Positions 1-9,908 of a DNA stretch of 64,000 nucleotides are shown in pieces. Source of the DNA: an uncultured Planctomycetota bacterium (GTDB lineage: Bacteria > Planctomycetota > Brocadiia > CAIUPP01); contig CAIUPP010000023.1 in NCBI GenBank assembly GCA_903901045.1, positions 62,001-126,000 of the forward strand. Direction: 5' to 3'. Each line of letters opens with the position of its first letter. The first letter of the stretch is position 1. Under the pieces are notes generated by a model. That model was not told the origin of the DNA. It searched no databases and saw only the letters and a program-made list of their open reading frames with translations. A program made the position numbers and the translations under genes.

Positions 1-55
1 CGGCCCCGCTAAGATGCAGCAGGCTCCGGTCGCGGCAGGCCGGCCCCCGTTTCCA

Positions 56-1099
56 ATGGATAGCGCCATGAGAGCCCCTGAACTTGCAGCGCATCTGAAA
101 GCCGGCATGAAGCCGGTCTACCTGATCTTCGGCCCGGAGGAGTATTTCCGGACGCAGGCGCTGCGCCTCCTGAGGGAGAAGGCGGAGGGGGCGAAGTACG
201 ACGTCTCCGAGCTGGATGGCGCGGAACTGGACCCGCGGAAATTCTTCGACGATCTCCGCACTCCCTCGCTGTTCGCCCCCGACCGGCTGGTGATTGTGGA
301 ACATGCCGAAATGCTCTTCGGCGCGCCGCTGCAGGGGCTGATCCACTACGCCACCAAGCCCTCCCAGCGCACGGTGCTCGCGCTGGCAGCCGAGGAGCTC
401 AAGGCGAAGGGGCCCAAACGCGGTCCGCGCAAGAAGAAGGAGAAGGAGGAGTCCCCCGCCGACCTGCCCACGCTGCTGCACAAAGTGACGCCGGTGGATT
501 GCCCCGTGCTGAACCGGCGCGAGTTGCCGCTCTGGTGCATGGCGCGCGCGAAGGAGTTGGGGAAGAGGATGGACCCGGCGGCGGCGGGGATGCTGATCGA
601 ACTGGCCGGCACCAACCCGGGAGCGCTGAGCGGGCAGATCGATTCACTGGTCTCCTTCTGCAAGGAACGCCCCTCCATCAGCAGCGACGATGTCTCGCGC
701 CTCGTGGGCGGCGACCACATGCGGACGATCTGGGAGCTGCTCGGCGCGGTGAGCGAGCGCAAGCCGGCGGCCGCGCTGCGCGCGCTGGACCGCCTGACGC
801 GCGACGGGGAGTACACGGCGAGCGGCATGATCGGCTACCTCTCGCAGGAGGTGCGGCGGACGTTGATCGTGAAGCGCCTGCACGATTCGGGCGCCCCCGC
901 CGCGAAGATCGAGCAGGCAACGCACGCGCAGGGCTGGCTGATCGAGAAGATTCTGCGCACCAGCCGAGGCGTGAGCGTCGAGGAGTTGAAGAAGCATCTT
1001 CACCTGCTCGTCCAAGCGGATTACGATATCAAGACGGGGGCCGGAGGGGACGGCTGGGTGATGGAGCGGCTGGTGATGCAGCTTTGCGGAGGAAAGTGA
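56..1099 (+). CDS. holA: DNA polymerase III subunit delta
   Basis: ORF 14..1099; KPVYLIFGPEEYFRTQALRLLREK Walker-like N-terminus and C-terminal helical domain typical of HolA. Start at 14, 56 or 68 is uncertain. Confidence 0.85.
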   Translation: MDSAMRAPELAAHLKAGMKPVYLIFGPEEYFRTQALRLLREKAEGAKYDVSELDGAELDPRKFFDDLRTPSLFAPDRLVIVEHAEMLFGAPLQGLIHYATKPSQRTVLALAAEELKAKGPKRGPRKKKEKEESPADLPTLLHKVTPVDCPVLNRRELPLWCMARAKELGKRMDPAAAGMLIELAGTNPGALSGQIDSLVSFCKERPSISSDDVSRLVGGDHMRTIWELLGAVSERKPAAALRALDRLTRDGEYTASGMIGYLSQEVRRTLIVKRLHDSGAPAAKIEQATHAQGWLIEKILRTSRGVSVEELKKHLHLLVQADYDIKTGAGGDGWVMERLVMQLCGGK

Positions 1100-2935
1100 T
1101 TGCTCACTCATGATGCTGAAGTCTTGGGGACGAGGCATAGTATTTGTTATCACCATCCGCAATCATCTTGCAGTGGCCGTCTTTATTCCGCACGAACTTT
1201 CGTGGCGCCATTCATTCGCGCAGATCGCCGCGGATGTGCAGGAAGCACCCGCGCCACAGTATTGCTCTTCCTGTTGTCCCTCCTGATTGGAGCGCTGTGT
1301 CTTACAGGGTTCCTTGTTCTCCCGGCTTGGCACGTTCTAGTCGCACGGAACTGGGTACAAACCCCCTGCACAATCGTCTCCAGCAAAGTGGTCCGGGAAT
1401 CCGGCTACAGGGTGGACATTCAGTTCACCTATGTTGTTGCCGATGCAAATTACCGTTCCAATCGGTACGACGTCTGCACGCCGGGGCACTCATCGAGCGG
1501 CATCGGCCACCCGCAGGCGGAAGAGGAGATCGTTCGGCGATACCCATTCGGAAGCGCCACCTTCTGTTACGTTAACCCCCTTCTGCCGAACGAGGCGCTG
1601 CTGCAAAGGGGCTGGCCATCGGGTCTGGGCTTTCCTATCGGCATATCCCTTTTCTTCATTCTCGTTGGCGCAGGGGGAATGTGCTTTGCAGTCCGCTCGG
1701 GCAGGATCATGAAAAAGACTGCCCGGGCTCGACAGCTTTACCCCGACAAACCCTGGATGTGGCGGGACGACTGGGCAATCGGGCAAGTCAAGTCCACAAC
1801 GCGCTCCCTCCTGCTGATCCTGTGGGAAATCGCAGTCTTTTCAAACCTACTCAGTCTGCCAGTCCTGACATTGGTGCCGGGCGAGATCGCGCGCAAGGGC
1901 GACAAGATGCTCTATATTGCGTTTGTCTTCCCGCTCATCGGATTCGGGCTTCTTGCTGGAGCGATCTGGGCGACGGTGCGTCGGCTGAAGTTCGGCAACT
2001 CGGTGTTCGCGATGCTAACGGTACCCGCCGCCTTGGGTGGAGCGTTGGCGGGGACCATCCGGCTCGGAAGGCCGCGCGCTGCACTCGGCGAGGTGAAGCT
2101 TAGGTTGGTCTGTAGCAACTGTGTTACGACCGGATCGGAGAAGACCAGCAGCAGATCGGAGACGGTCTTGTGGGCCAACGAGCAAACTATGCCGCCCGGT
2201 ACGGACAACCATGTGCCCATCCTCTTTGCCCTGCCCGCCGATGGGCGTGAGACGGACATGCGCAATCTGAGCGATTCGATTGTATGGCGTCTGGAAGCGC
2301 GGTCGAGCGTGCCCGGCATTGACTACTCTGCGCAATTCGACGTTCCGGTATTTCGAGCGGAGTTCACGCCGGAGCAGGCGCGGCTGGGACAGGCGGCGTG
2401 CGACCATGAACGCATTGAAGTCGAACAATATCAACCTTCACCCACCTCGCGAATCCATGTCCACGAATCCCCGCATGGGGGGATGGAGTTCTACTTCCCT
2501 GCGCCGCGGCACCTCCTCCTGTCCATTGTCCAATCAGTGTGTCTCGTTATATTCATGGGTGGACTCTGGGCGCTCATCCATTTCCATGTCCAAGTCATGG
2601 TCGCAGGTTTTGTTGTTCTGTTCGCGAGCATCCTGGCACCCGCGGCTTTCTGCTCCTGTTTCCGAGCCGTGCGTGTCACCGCCGACGCCACCGGCATCAC
2701 CGTGACCAACAATCTGCGTCTTTTCACCCTCACAAGAGTAATTCCATCCTCCGACATTGAGGAGATCAGGGTGAATTGCGGGATGCACGACGGTATTGCC
2801 CAATACCACGACATCAAGATCATCTGCCAATCCGGAAGGGTAGTGACCGCCGGCAACTACATACGGGACAAACAGGAAGCGGATTGGCTGGCGCGCCGAA
2901 TGGCGCACTGCATCGGCAAAGAACCGACGCCCTGA
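1100..2935 (+). CDS. DUF3592-like membrane protein
   Basis: ORF 611 aa; several TM segments and a TPCTIVSSKV...YRVDIQFTYVV...YNPLLP-type DUF3592 signature. The exact start is unclear (TTG at 1100 or an internal GTG). Confidence 0.6.
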   Translation: MLTHDAEVLGTRHSICYHHPQSSCSGRLYSARTFVAPFIRADRRGCAGSTRATVLLFLLSLLIGALCLTGFLVLPAWHVLVARNWVQTPCTIVSSKVVRESGYRVDIQFTYVVADANYRSNRYDVCTPGHSSSGIGHPQAEEEIVRRYPFGSATFCYVNPLLPNEALLQRGWPSGLGFPIGISLFFILVGAGGMCFAVRSGRIMKKTARARQLYPDKPWMWRDDWAIGQVKSTTRSLLLILWEIAVFSNLLSLPVLTLVPGEIARKGDKMLYIAFVFPLIGFGLLAGAIWATVRRLKFGNSVFAMLTVPAALGGALAGTIRLGRPRAALGEVKLRLVCSNCVTTGSEKTSSRSETVLWANEQTMPPGTDNHVPILFALPADGRETDMRNLSDSIVWRLEARSSVPGIDYSAQFDVPVFRAEFTPEQARLGQAACDHERIEVEQYQPSPTSRIHVHESPHGGMEFYFPAPRHLLLSIVQSVCLVIFMGGLWALIHFHVQVMVAGFVVLFASILAPAAFCSCFRAVRVTADATGITVTNNLRLFTLTRVIPSSDIEEIRVNCGMHDGIAQYHDIKIICQSGRVVTAGNYIRDKQEADWLARRMAHCIGKEPTP

Positions 2936-2945
2936 ATGACAGGGG

Positions 2946-3001
2946 GGAAAAGGGGTCAGGCATCTTTTCGCACCGGCGAAAAGCAGCCTGGCCCCTTTTC
3001 C
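2946..3001. repeat. 56-bp REP-like palindrome, copy 1
   Basis: GGAAAAGGGGTCAGGCATCTTTTCGCACCGGCGAAAAGCAGCCTGGCCCCTTTTCC; about 26-bp arms; 52/56 identical to 20482..20537. Confidence 0.85.
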
Positions 3002-3002
3002 T

Positions 3003-3476
3003 TCACTCCGGGCGTCGGTTGCAGTGGCAGATGGCGACGGCGAGGGCGTCGGCGGCGTCTTCGGGTTCGGGGATTTCGGGCAGCCCCAGCAGCAGGCGGA
3101 CCATTTCCTGAATCTGTTCCTTGTGCGCGCGTCCGTTGCCCACCACCGCCTTCTTCACCTCGGCGGGGGTATATTGGAAGAGCGGCTTGTCGTGCAGCGC
3201 GGCGGCGAGGATCGCCACCCCGCGCCCCTCACCCATCCGCAGGGCGCTGGCGGCATTCTTGCCGTAGAACGCTTCCTCGATGGCCACCTGATCGGGCCGG
3301 TGCGTCACGATCACCTGCGTCAGGCCATCGTGGATGCTCCGCAGGCGCTTGCCATAGTCATTCTTCATGTCGGCATAGATCACCCCATGCGTCACGGGGC
3401 GCATCTGGTTGCCGACCAGATCCACGACGCCGTAACCCACGATGCGCGTGCCGGGGTCTATGCCCATGATACGCAC
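3003..3476 (-). CDS. ruvC: Crossover junction endodeoxyribonuclease RuvC
   Basis: MRIMGIDPGTRIVGYGVVD, AIEEAFYGKNAASALRMGEGRG, ...DAADALAVAICH. Confidence 0.95.
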   Translation of the reverse strand: MRIMGIDPGTRIVGYGVVDLVGNQMRPVTHGVIYADMKNDYGKRLRSIHDGLTQVIVTHRPDQVAIEEAFYGKNAASALRMGEGRGVAILAAALHDKPLFQYTPAEVKKAVVGNGRAHKEQIQEMVRLLLGLPEIPEPEDAADALAVAICHCNRRPE

Positions 3477-3511
3477 GGAATGCCCTCAAACGGAGCAATA
3501 GAGAGTGAGGA

Positions 3512-3556
3512 CCACGCCCATAGGGCGTGGCCTCAGGAAGGCCCCCCAAGGGGGCC
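3512..3556. repeat. Two adjacent perfect palindromes
   Basis: CCACGCCCATAGGGCGTGG (3512-3530) and GGCCCCCCAAGGGGGCC (3540-3556). Confidence 0.7.
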
Positions 3557-3677
3557 TAACGGAAAAAGGTACGGCTATGTTCCTCGATCCGTCTCCAGAT
3601 TCAATATGTACGTTGGCACAAGGAAAGCACGTTACTTGCAAACCTATCGCACATGCGACATACGCTGCCCGTCGTGC

Positions 3678-3729
3678 ATTAGGCTCTCCTTTCGTGGCTT
3701 GGCCGGGCCTTCGATTGTGAGAGCCTAAT
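3678..3729. other. Inverted repeat in divergent intergenic region (possible structured RNA or regulatory element)
   Basis: ATTAGGCTCTC ... GAGAGCCTAAT, 11-bp perfect arms, 30-nt GC-rich loop. Confidence 0.4.
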
Positions 3730-4092
3730 TCTACTTACGGCCTCGCTGGAACGGCAAAGCCTTCCAGCGTCGCACGGCCAGAGGCCGTGGTTTCAACAAT
3801 TAATGACGAATAGCCAATTGCGAATTGCGAGTGAACGGCAAAGCAGCGCCGTCCGAGTAGCGCCGCAATGCTGTCCCGGGAGTCTAGCAGCAAGACCGGG
3901 GGTCCGCAAGGGACGGAGCAACGGTGAATTGCTGATGGCCGATTGCGAACTGGAAATGAACGGCAGCAACGCCCGTGACCGAAGAGCGCCGGGACATTGG
4001 CCATTCGCAATTCGCTATTCCCAACTCGCTATTGATTCGTCTCTCTGGCTTTGACGCTTCCCCCCCGGCGCTGCTAGAATCAGTGGAGGGAA

Positions 4093-5166
4093 ATGGAGTG
4101 GATGATGGCCCGCACTGATGAAGAGAAGCAATCCCTCGTGACGGTGCGCTGCGGCGGCTGCCAGGGCGTGTTCCGGAGCATCGCCTGGACGCCGGGGCAG
4201 GCCTGCACCCGTTGCGGCTCCACGGATTTGTCGCCGGTTATGGCGCGCGGCCAGTCCGACTATGAGCGCGCCGACCGCTCCGCCGGCTACGCGATCGAAG
4301 ACATCCGCTTCGGGCGGCTCGCTCAGTGGGCGGAGTTCGTCACCCCCAAGCAGGTGCAGTGGGCGCTGCACATGCAGAACCAACTCGCGCGCACGGGGCA
4401 GAAAGTCCCCGACATGGCCGCCATGCTGCTGCGCGAGAAGTTCATCGACCGCAAGCACGTCGACTTGGTGCTCAGCGCGCGCCGCATCAAGCCTTCGAGC
4501 AAGGAAGATGTGGACCTCGGGCAGGCCGCCAAGCGAATGGGGTACGTGACCGACGCGCAACTGGCTGACCTGTTCAGCAAGCAGGAGGCGGTCGACCTGG
4601 CCGGCAACGACGCCGCCCCCCTGCCGCTGATGCTCGTGGAACGGCGGTACGTGCAGGAGAACCAGATGCTCGCGCTGCTGAAGGCGGCGGAGCGCCAGGG
4701 GACCGGCCTGCTGTATCGCACGAAACGCGCTCCGGGAGCGGACGAAGCGGGCGGATCGTCGCTCACGGGAAAGATTTTCGGCGGCAGTCCGAGCCAGCGC
4801 AAGAGCAAGCTCGCGCTGGCGGTGCTGATTCCGATCCTCTTGATTATTCTGCTCAGCCGCGTCGCGGTCCTCGCCCCGGTCTACGCCACCGTGAAGTGCA
4901 CGAAGTGCGGCGCGGAATTCGCCGCGCCCGCCAACTCCGTCTGGCCGATCAAGTGCCCCGACCGGGGAGAAATCTCCGTGTACCCCCTGGCCATGTGCAC
5001 CCAATGCGGCACGCGCTATCCGATCGTCGGCATGGGCTACGGCGCCGTCTGCCCCAAGTGCCGCTCCTCCGAACGGATCATGCTGCAAAGCGACAATACG
5101 GAAGAAGTCAAACGCATTCTTGAGAAGATCAAGACCCAGACGCTCCACCAGGAAGTGAGCGAGTGA
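4093..5166 (+). CDS. Zinc-ribbon membrane protein of unknown function
   Basis: CGGC...CTRCG, KCTKCG and MCTQCG...CPKC motifs; one TM segment (LALAVLIPILLIILLSRVAVL). Confidence 0.6.
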   Translation: MEWMMARTDEEKQSLVTVRCGGCQGVFRSIAWTPGQACTRCGSTDLSPVMARGQSDYERADRSAGYAIEDIRFGRLAQWAEFVTPKQVQWALHMQNQLARTGQKVPDMAAMLLREKFIDRKHVDLVLSARRIKPSSKEDVDLGQAAKRMGYVTDAQLADLFSKQEAVDLAGNDAAPLPLMLVERRYVQENQMLALLKAAERQGTGLLYRTKRAPGADEAGGSSLTGKIFGGSPSQRKSKLALAVLIPILLIILLSRVAVLAPVYATVKCTKCGAEFAAPANSVWPIKCPDRGEISVYPLAMCTQCGTRYPIVGMGYGAVCPKCRSSERIMLQSDNTEEVKRILEKIKTQTLHQEVSE

Positions 5167-5924
5167 TGCGCGCGATCATCAGCGACGTCCACAGCAACAT
5201 CGAGGCGCTCCATGCGGTGATGGCGGACATTGCCACCCAGGGGGCCGAGGAGATTCTCTGCCTGGGGGACGTGGTGGGGTACGGCGCCGACGTGGAGGAG
5301 TGCATCGACCTGATCGAGAAGATGACCCGCTTCTGCCTTTCGGGCAATCACGACTTCGCCGTCATCACTCTGCCGGATCGATTCAACCCGCTCGCGGTGG
5401 AGGCGATCAACTACACCAAGCATCTCATGAAGCCCTCCGCGCTGAGCCTGGGGCGAAAGCGCGCGCGCTGGCACTTCCTGGAAGGACTGCCCACGCGCCA
5501 GCAGGAGGGGGACGTCCTGTATGTGCACGGCTCCCCCCGCGACGACCGCAACGAGTACATTCTGGAGAGCGATATCGTCTTCGGCAACGTGGAGAAGATA
5601 TCCCAGGTGTTCGACATGATCCCGCGCCTGCTGTTCGTGGGGCATACCCACGTGCCGGGGGTGATCGGAACGGATATGACTTTCTGGCACCCCGATGACA
5701 ATCAGAGCGCCTACACGCTCGATCCGCAGAAGCGATATATCGTCAACGTCGGCTCCGTCGGCCAGCCGCGCGACGGCGACAACCGCTCCTGCTATCTCCT
5801 CGTGGATGGCACGCGCATTATCTACCGGCGCGTCCCCTACGACTACCGCCAGACGATGGCAAAGATGGCGCGCGTCGGCCCCATCAGCCGCGACTCGGCG
5901 GACCGGCTGGAGTACGGGCGCTAG
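5163..5924 (+). CDS. Metallophosphoesterase (YfcE/MJ0936-like)
   Basis: ISDVHSNIEAL, CLGDVVGYG, SGNHD, VGHTH motifs; ATGA overlap with the upstream ORF. Confidence 0.88.
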   Translation: MMRAIISDVHSNIEALHAVMADIATQGAEEILCLGDVVGYGADVEECIDLIEKMTRFCLSGNHDFAVITLPDRFNPLAVEAINYTKHLMKPSALSLGRKRARWHFLEGLPTRQQEGDVLYVHGSPRDDRNEYILESDIVFGNVEKISQVFDMIPRLLFVGHTHVPGVIGTDMTFWHPDDNQSAYTLDPQKRYIVNVGSVGQPRDGDNRSCYLLVDGTRIIYRRVPYDYRQTMAKMARVGPISRDSADRLEYGR

Positions 5925-5955
5925 GCGGGATCTGGCTGACCGAACGGAGGGGAAG

Positions 5956-7425
5956 ATGGGGCGTGAACGGTTTCTCTCCTGCGCCTGCGCGCTAGCGCTG
6001 CTCCTTCTGCTCTGCGCCGGCTGCGCGAATGCGCGGCGCTCGACGCTGGAGGAGGAGTGGTCGTCGATCTCCCTCAACGGCGCGCGCATCGGCTACGCGC
6101 ACACCCTCACCGCGCGCACACCGCCCCCCGACGCGCGCGTGGTCACCTCCATCTTCACCGAATTCCGCATCAAGCGGCTCGGCCTGACGCTCTCCTCCCG
6201 AAATACGCTCGAATTCACCGAGGACCTGCAAGGCCGGCTGCTGGCCGCCATCTCCTCCAGCGACTCCTTCGGCAGCAAGGTCAGCACGCAGGTTTTCGTG
6301 AACGGCGACACAGCGCGCCTGCGAACGCAGACCGCTGGCCCGCCGCGCGAAAGCAGCATCCCCTGGGATGAGCAGGTGCTGGGCCCCTGGGCGCAGACGC
6401 GTCGCATCCGCGAGTCGGCGATGAAAGAGGGGACCGTGATCGAGTGCAAGCTCTTCGTGCCGGAACTTCAGCGCGTCTCGCTGAGCCGCGTCACTTTGGG
6501 CGGGATGGAGACGCTGACCCTCGACGGACGCCCGCTCCCGTTGCGCAGGGCAACGATGACGCTGGACGTGCTGCCGGACCTCCCCACGGAACTCTGGCTG
6601 GACAGCGAAGGGAACGCCGTAAAGAGCGTGACAAACCTCCTCGGCCGGCTTGAGACGCTGCGCTGCACGAAGGAGGAGGCGCTGCAGACCATTCTCCCGG
6701 GGCAGATGGCGGACGTGCTCAATGACTTCATGATCGTCTCGAACCGCATCATCGACGAGCCGCGCAAGGTCGTAACGGCGCGGTACCGGATCGAGGCGCC
6801 GGCGGGCGCGCTGGGCCGCCTGCATCTGGAGGACCGGCGGCAGAAGATTGAGGAACACAGCGAGACCAGCGTCCTCCTGCGCGTGACCGCCATGGGCCCT
6901 GCCGACGCGCAAGCTCCGTTCCCCGCCGCAAAGTATCTGGCCGCGTCTCCCTACGTCCAGTCGGACGACCCGGAACTGGCGCGCACGGCGCTGGCGGCCG
7001 CGGGCGACGCCTCCTCCCCCGCCGAGAAGGCGCAGCGCCTGAGGCAATGGGTCTTCTCGCACATGACGAAGAAGGACTACGGCGTCGGGCTGGCCTCGGC
7101 CAAACAGGCGCTCCTGAGCCGCGAAGGGGACTGCACGGAGCATGCCGTGCTGCTGACGGCGTTGCTGCGCGCGGCGGGGATTCCCGCGCGCGGAGCCATC
7201 GGGGTGGTGTACTGGAAGGGGAAGTTCGCCTACCACATGTGGACGGAGGCTTTCCTGACCGACTGGACGGCGCTGGATGCGACGTTGCAGGAGGAACGCG
7301 TGGACGCAACGCACATCCGGCTCGCGACAGCCGATCTGGACAGCGGCTCCGTCGGGGACGCCATCCTCGACCTCGCGCAGGTCATGGGGAAGATGAAGAT
7401 TTCGGTGCTGGATGAGAGCGACTGA
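5956..7425 (+). CDS. Transglutaminase-like superfamily lipoprotein
   Basis: Lipobox LLLCAGCANA; GDCTEHAVLLTALLRAAGIPARGAIGVVYW with WTEAF...DWTALDAT (Cys-His-Asp). Start taken at ATG 5956 inside ORF 5695..7425. Confidence 0.8.
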   Translation: MGRERFLSCACALALLLLLCAGCANARRSTLEEEWSSISLNGARIGYAHTLTARTPPPDARVVTSIFTEFRIKRLGLTLSSRNTLEFTEDLQGRLLAAISSSDSFGSKVSTQVFVNGDTARLRTQTAGPPRESSIPWDEQVLGPWAQTRRIRESAMKEGTVIECKLFVPELQRVSLSRVTLGGMETLTLDGRPLPLRRATMTLDVLPDLPTELWLDSEGNAVKSVTNLLGRLETLRCTKEEALQTILPGQMADVLNDFMIVSNRIIDEPRKVVTARYRIEAPAGALGRLHLEDRRQKIEEHSETSVLLRVTAMGPADAQAPFPAAKYLAASPYVQSDDPELARTALAAAGDASSPAEKAQRLRQWVFSHMTKKDYGVGLASAKQALLSREGDCTEHAVLLTALLRAAGIPARGAIGVVYWKGKFAYHMWTEAFLTDWTALDATLQEERVDATHIRLATADLDSGSVGDAILDLAQVMGKMKISVLDESD

Positions 7426-7442
7426 CGACGCGCGGCGGCCCA

Positions 7443-8597
7443 CTACTCCTTGAGCAGATCATCCCCGAGGTGCGCGTAGTTTCCGGCGAACTGGAAGATG
7501 TGGTAGGCGATGACGCCGGCAACGACGAACCAGACCAGCCACCCCAGCATGATGGTCAGCGTCTTCATGGCCAGGTCGAACTTCTCGTTATAGAGGCGCG
7601 ACATGCGCCGGAAGAGGTCCGGCATGGAGCCGGACTCGGTCCCCACATGCACCATCTCGATCAGATCGTCCGGAAAAAGGCCGCTGCTTTGAAGCGACTC
7701 CGCCAGCGGGACGCCCGCCTTGAGGTCCCCGACGATTCGCGGAGCCAGCGCGACATACGCGCCGTTGGCGGTGGACTCCAGGCTCCAGGTGACGGCGTTG
7801 AAGATGGGCACCCCCGCGTTCAGCATCAGGTCCATGGACCAGCAGAAACGCGACAGCGCCAGCGTGCGGAATATCCCCCCGACCATGGGAATCCGTATGA
7901 TCACTTCGTGGACCGCGCGCGCCCCCCCCACGGAGCGCGTGATGAGGAAGTAGGCTATGATCGGCAGACAGCCGACGCCCACCCAGAACCCCAGCACTTT
8001 GAGCGCCGCATTTTCGGGGGAGCCGCCGTTGCCGAGCATGGTGGTGACGTAGGCGACAATCGCCAGCACGAGCGCCATGGCGAGGTATTCGAAGACGGGA
8101 TAGATCAACTGGCCGATCATTTTGCGCCAGATGGAGCGCACGAAATCGTAGTAGTCGGCGAGTTGCTTGAGGACGATGTCCAGGCCGCCGCTGCTCTCCC
8201 CCACCGTGATGAGCCGCCTGAACATCACCGGGAAAGCGCGCCCCTGGCGTTCCAGCGATTCGCCGAAGGTCGCCCCGCCTTCCAGGTCGGAAATCAGCCT
8301 GTTGTACATGCGCAGGTCCGCCCCGCGGCTGTTGCGCGACATGACCTGCAGCGCCCTGAGCAGCGGAATTCCCGCTTCGAGCGACGTGGCCAGCCGGCGG
8401 CTGAAGTTGGCCAATCGCTTCGCACTCAGGCGGAAAGTCAGCGTCTTCGGCGGCGGCGGCAGTACGGAGCCGCCCGCCCTGATCGGGATGGAGGGACTTT
8501 GCGTGACGCTCTGGCCGGATGCGACGTCCTGGCCGGCCGCGACGCTCTGCGCGGATTGCTCGCGCTTAGCGGGGACTCCGGCTTTCTCGGTATCCAT
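7443..8597 (-). CDS. Type II secretion/type IV pilus inner-membrane platform protein (GspF/PilC family)
   Basis: FSRRLATSLEAGIPLLRALQVM...SGGLDIVLKQLADYYD...GVPIFNAV...GTESGSMPDL; start taken at 8597 because the ORF extension to 8672 is repeat-derived. Confidence 0.85.
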   Translation of the reverse strand: MDTEKAGVPAKREQSAQSVAAGQDVASGQSVTQSPSIPIRAGGSVLPPPPKTLTFRLSAKRLANFSRRLATSLEAGIPLLRALQVMSRNSRGADLRMYNRLISDLEGGATFGESLERQGRAFPVMFRRLITVGESSGGLDIVLKQLADYYDFVRSIWRKMIGQLIYPVFEYLAMALVLAIVAYVTTMLGNGGSPENAALKVLGFWVGVGCLPIIAYFLITRSVGGARAVHEVIIRIPMVGGIFRTLALSRFCWSMDLMLNAGVPIFNAVTWSLESTANGAYVALAPRIVGDLKAGVPLAESLQSSGLFPDDLIEMVHVGTESGSMPDLFRRMSRLYNEKFDLAMKTLTIMLGWLVWFVVAGVIAYHIFQFAGNYAHLGDDLLKE

Positions 8598-8642
8598 GTT
8601 CTGATTACTTAATGAACGCCATACAAGCAGCTTATCACGCCG

Positions 8643-8670
8643 GCAGGGGCAAGGCATTCCCTGCCCCTGC
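8643..8670. repeat. GGGGCAAGGCATGCCTTGCCCC-family palindrome, diverged copy
   Basis: GCAGGGGCAAGGCATTCCCTGCCCCTGC upstream of the gspF-like gene; same core as 14824 and 44133. Confidence 0.75.
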
Positions 8671-8726
8671 AAACCTCGGCGACTCGGACTTCCTCATCCC
8701 GTAATCAGCGATGGTCCGGTTCCCCG

Positions 8727-9824
8727 TCACTCCGCCGCATGCGCCATGATTTCCTTGTCCACGTCAAAGACGCGGGCGATGAGCGCGGCGCGAATCCACA
8801 TGCCGTTGCGCTCCTGGCGCCAGTAGACCACGCGCGCGTCCTCGACATAGTCGAGCTCGGAGTCGATTTCGTTGATCTTGGGGAGCGGGTGGAGCAGGCA
8901 GGATTTCTGCTTCATCCGGCCCAGGTATTCCTTCTTGAACACGAAGCGCGGGTCGTACTTGGCGTCCTGGGTGGTCGCGCCGGCGGCCTTGTCCCACTCC
9001 CACTGGATGCGGGTCATGTAGACGGCGTCCACGATGGGGATGATCGCTTCCAGGTTGTCGCTCTCGGTGTAGCGGATGTGCTGGCGCTTGAGGAACTCCT
9101 TGATGTCGTCGCCGATGCGCAGGCGCTCCGGGGCGACGTAGTAGATTTCCACTCCCTTGTAGTTCTTCATCAGGTAGCTCAGGGAGCGCACGGTGCGGCC
9201 GCGCATGAGGTCTCCCACCATGGCGATCTTCTTGCCGTCGATCTCACCGAGGGATTTCTGCAGGGTGTAGATGTCGAGCAGCGCCTGGGTGGGGTGCTGG
9301 TCCTGGCCGGAACCGCCATTGAAAACGGGGATGCGCCGGTCGGCCATGTTCATTTCATAGGCGGCGAGTTCGGCGGCGCCGCGGTCGGGATGGCGCATGA
9401 CGATCAGGTCCACGTAGGAGCTGAAGGTGCGGATGCTGTTCTGGAGGGTTTCGCCCTTGGCCTGCGAGCTGGTGGAGACGTCGCGGATATCGCTGGTGGG
9501 CATGCCGAGGTTCTGCTCGGCCAGCTGGAAGGACATCCAGGTGCGCGTCGAGGGCTGCGCGAACAGGTTCATCGCCGTCCGGTGCGACAGGCGCGCGCGG
9601 AGGAAATCGGCCCCCTCCTTGGTCTTGTGCAGCTTGCGGATGTGGTCCGCCAGGAGGCAGAGCTCGTCGAGCACCGGCCGGCTGAACTGCTGGGCATAGA
9701 GGACGTGAAACGGTTCGGCGGGGTCGTTCTCCTTGCCGAGGTGCGGGATGCGATCCGACACGGTGAGGTTGGTGAACTCCGTCCAAGAGATACGCTTCAT
9801 CTTGATCCTCCTCCATGCGCTCAT
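8727..9824 (-). CDS. pyrB: Aspartate carbamoyltransferase catalytic subunit
   Basis: AQPSTRTWMSFQLAEQNLG, FNGGSGQDQHPTQALLDIYT, DLMRGRTVRSL; likely start at MKRISW (about 9800). Confidence 0.9.
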   Translation of the reverse strand: MSAWRRIKMKRISWTEFTNLTVSDRIPHLGKENDPAEPFHVLYAQQFSRPVLDELCLLADHIRKLHKTKEGADFLRARLSHRTAMNLFAQPSTRTWMSFQLAEQNLGMPTSDIRDVSTSSQAKGETLQNSIRTFSSYVDLIVMRHPDRGAAELAAYEMNMADRRIPVFNGGSGQDQHPTQALLDIYTLQKSLGEIDGKKIAMVGDLMRGRTVRSLSYLMKNYKGVEIYYVAPERLRIGDDIKEFLKRQHIRYTESDNLEAIIPIVDAVYMTRIQWEWDKAAGATTQDAKYDPRFVFKKEYLGRMKQKSCLLHPLPKINEIDSELDYVEDARVVYWRQERNGMWIRAALIARVFDVDKEIMAHAAE

Positions 9825-9908
9825 GTGGCAGGTCCTTGTTTCGAGACCGGGTTGGCCTCAAAATCAGCCGGATTATACGGGGCGCGGGGCGCCCTTTCAA
9901 GCGGACGG

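Noticed and set aside
8598-8672. Extended N-terminus of the gspF-like ORF (MQGQGMPCPCRRDKLLV...)
   Set aside because: Encoded by the GGGGCAAGGCA palindrome; MDTEKAG at 8597 is the more plausible start.
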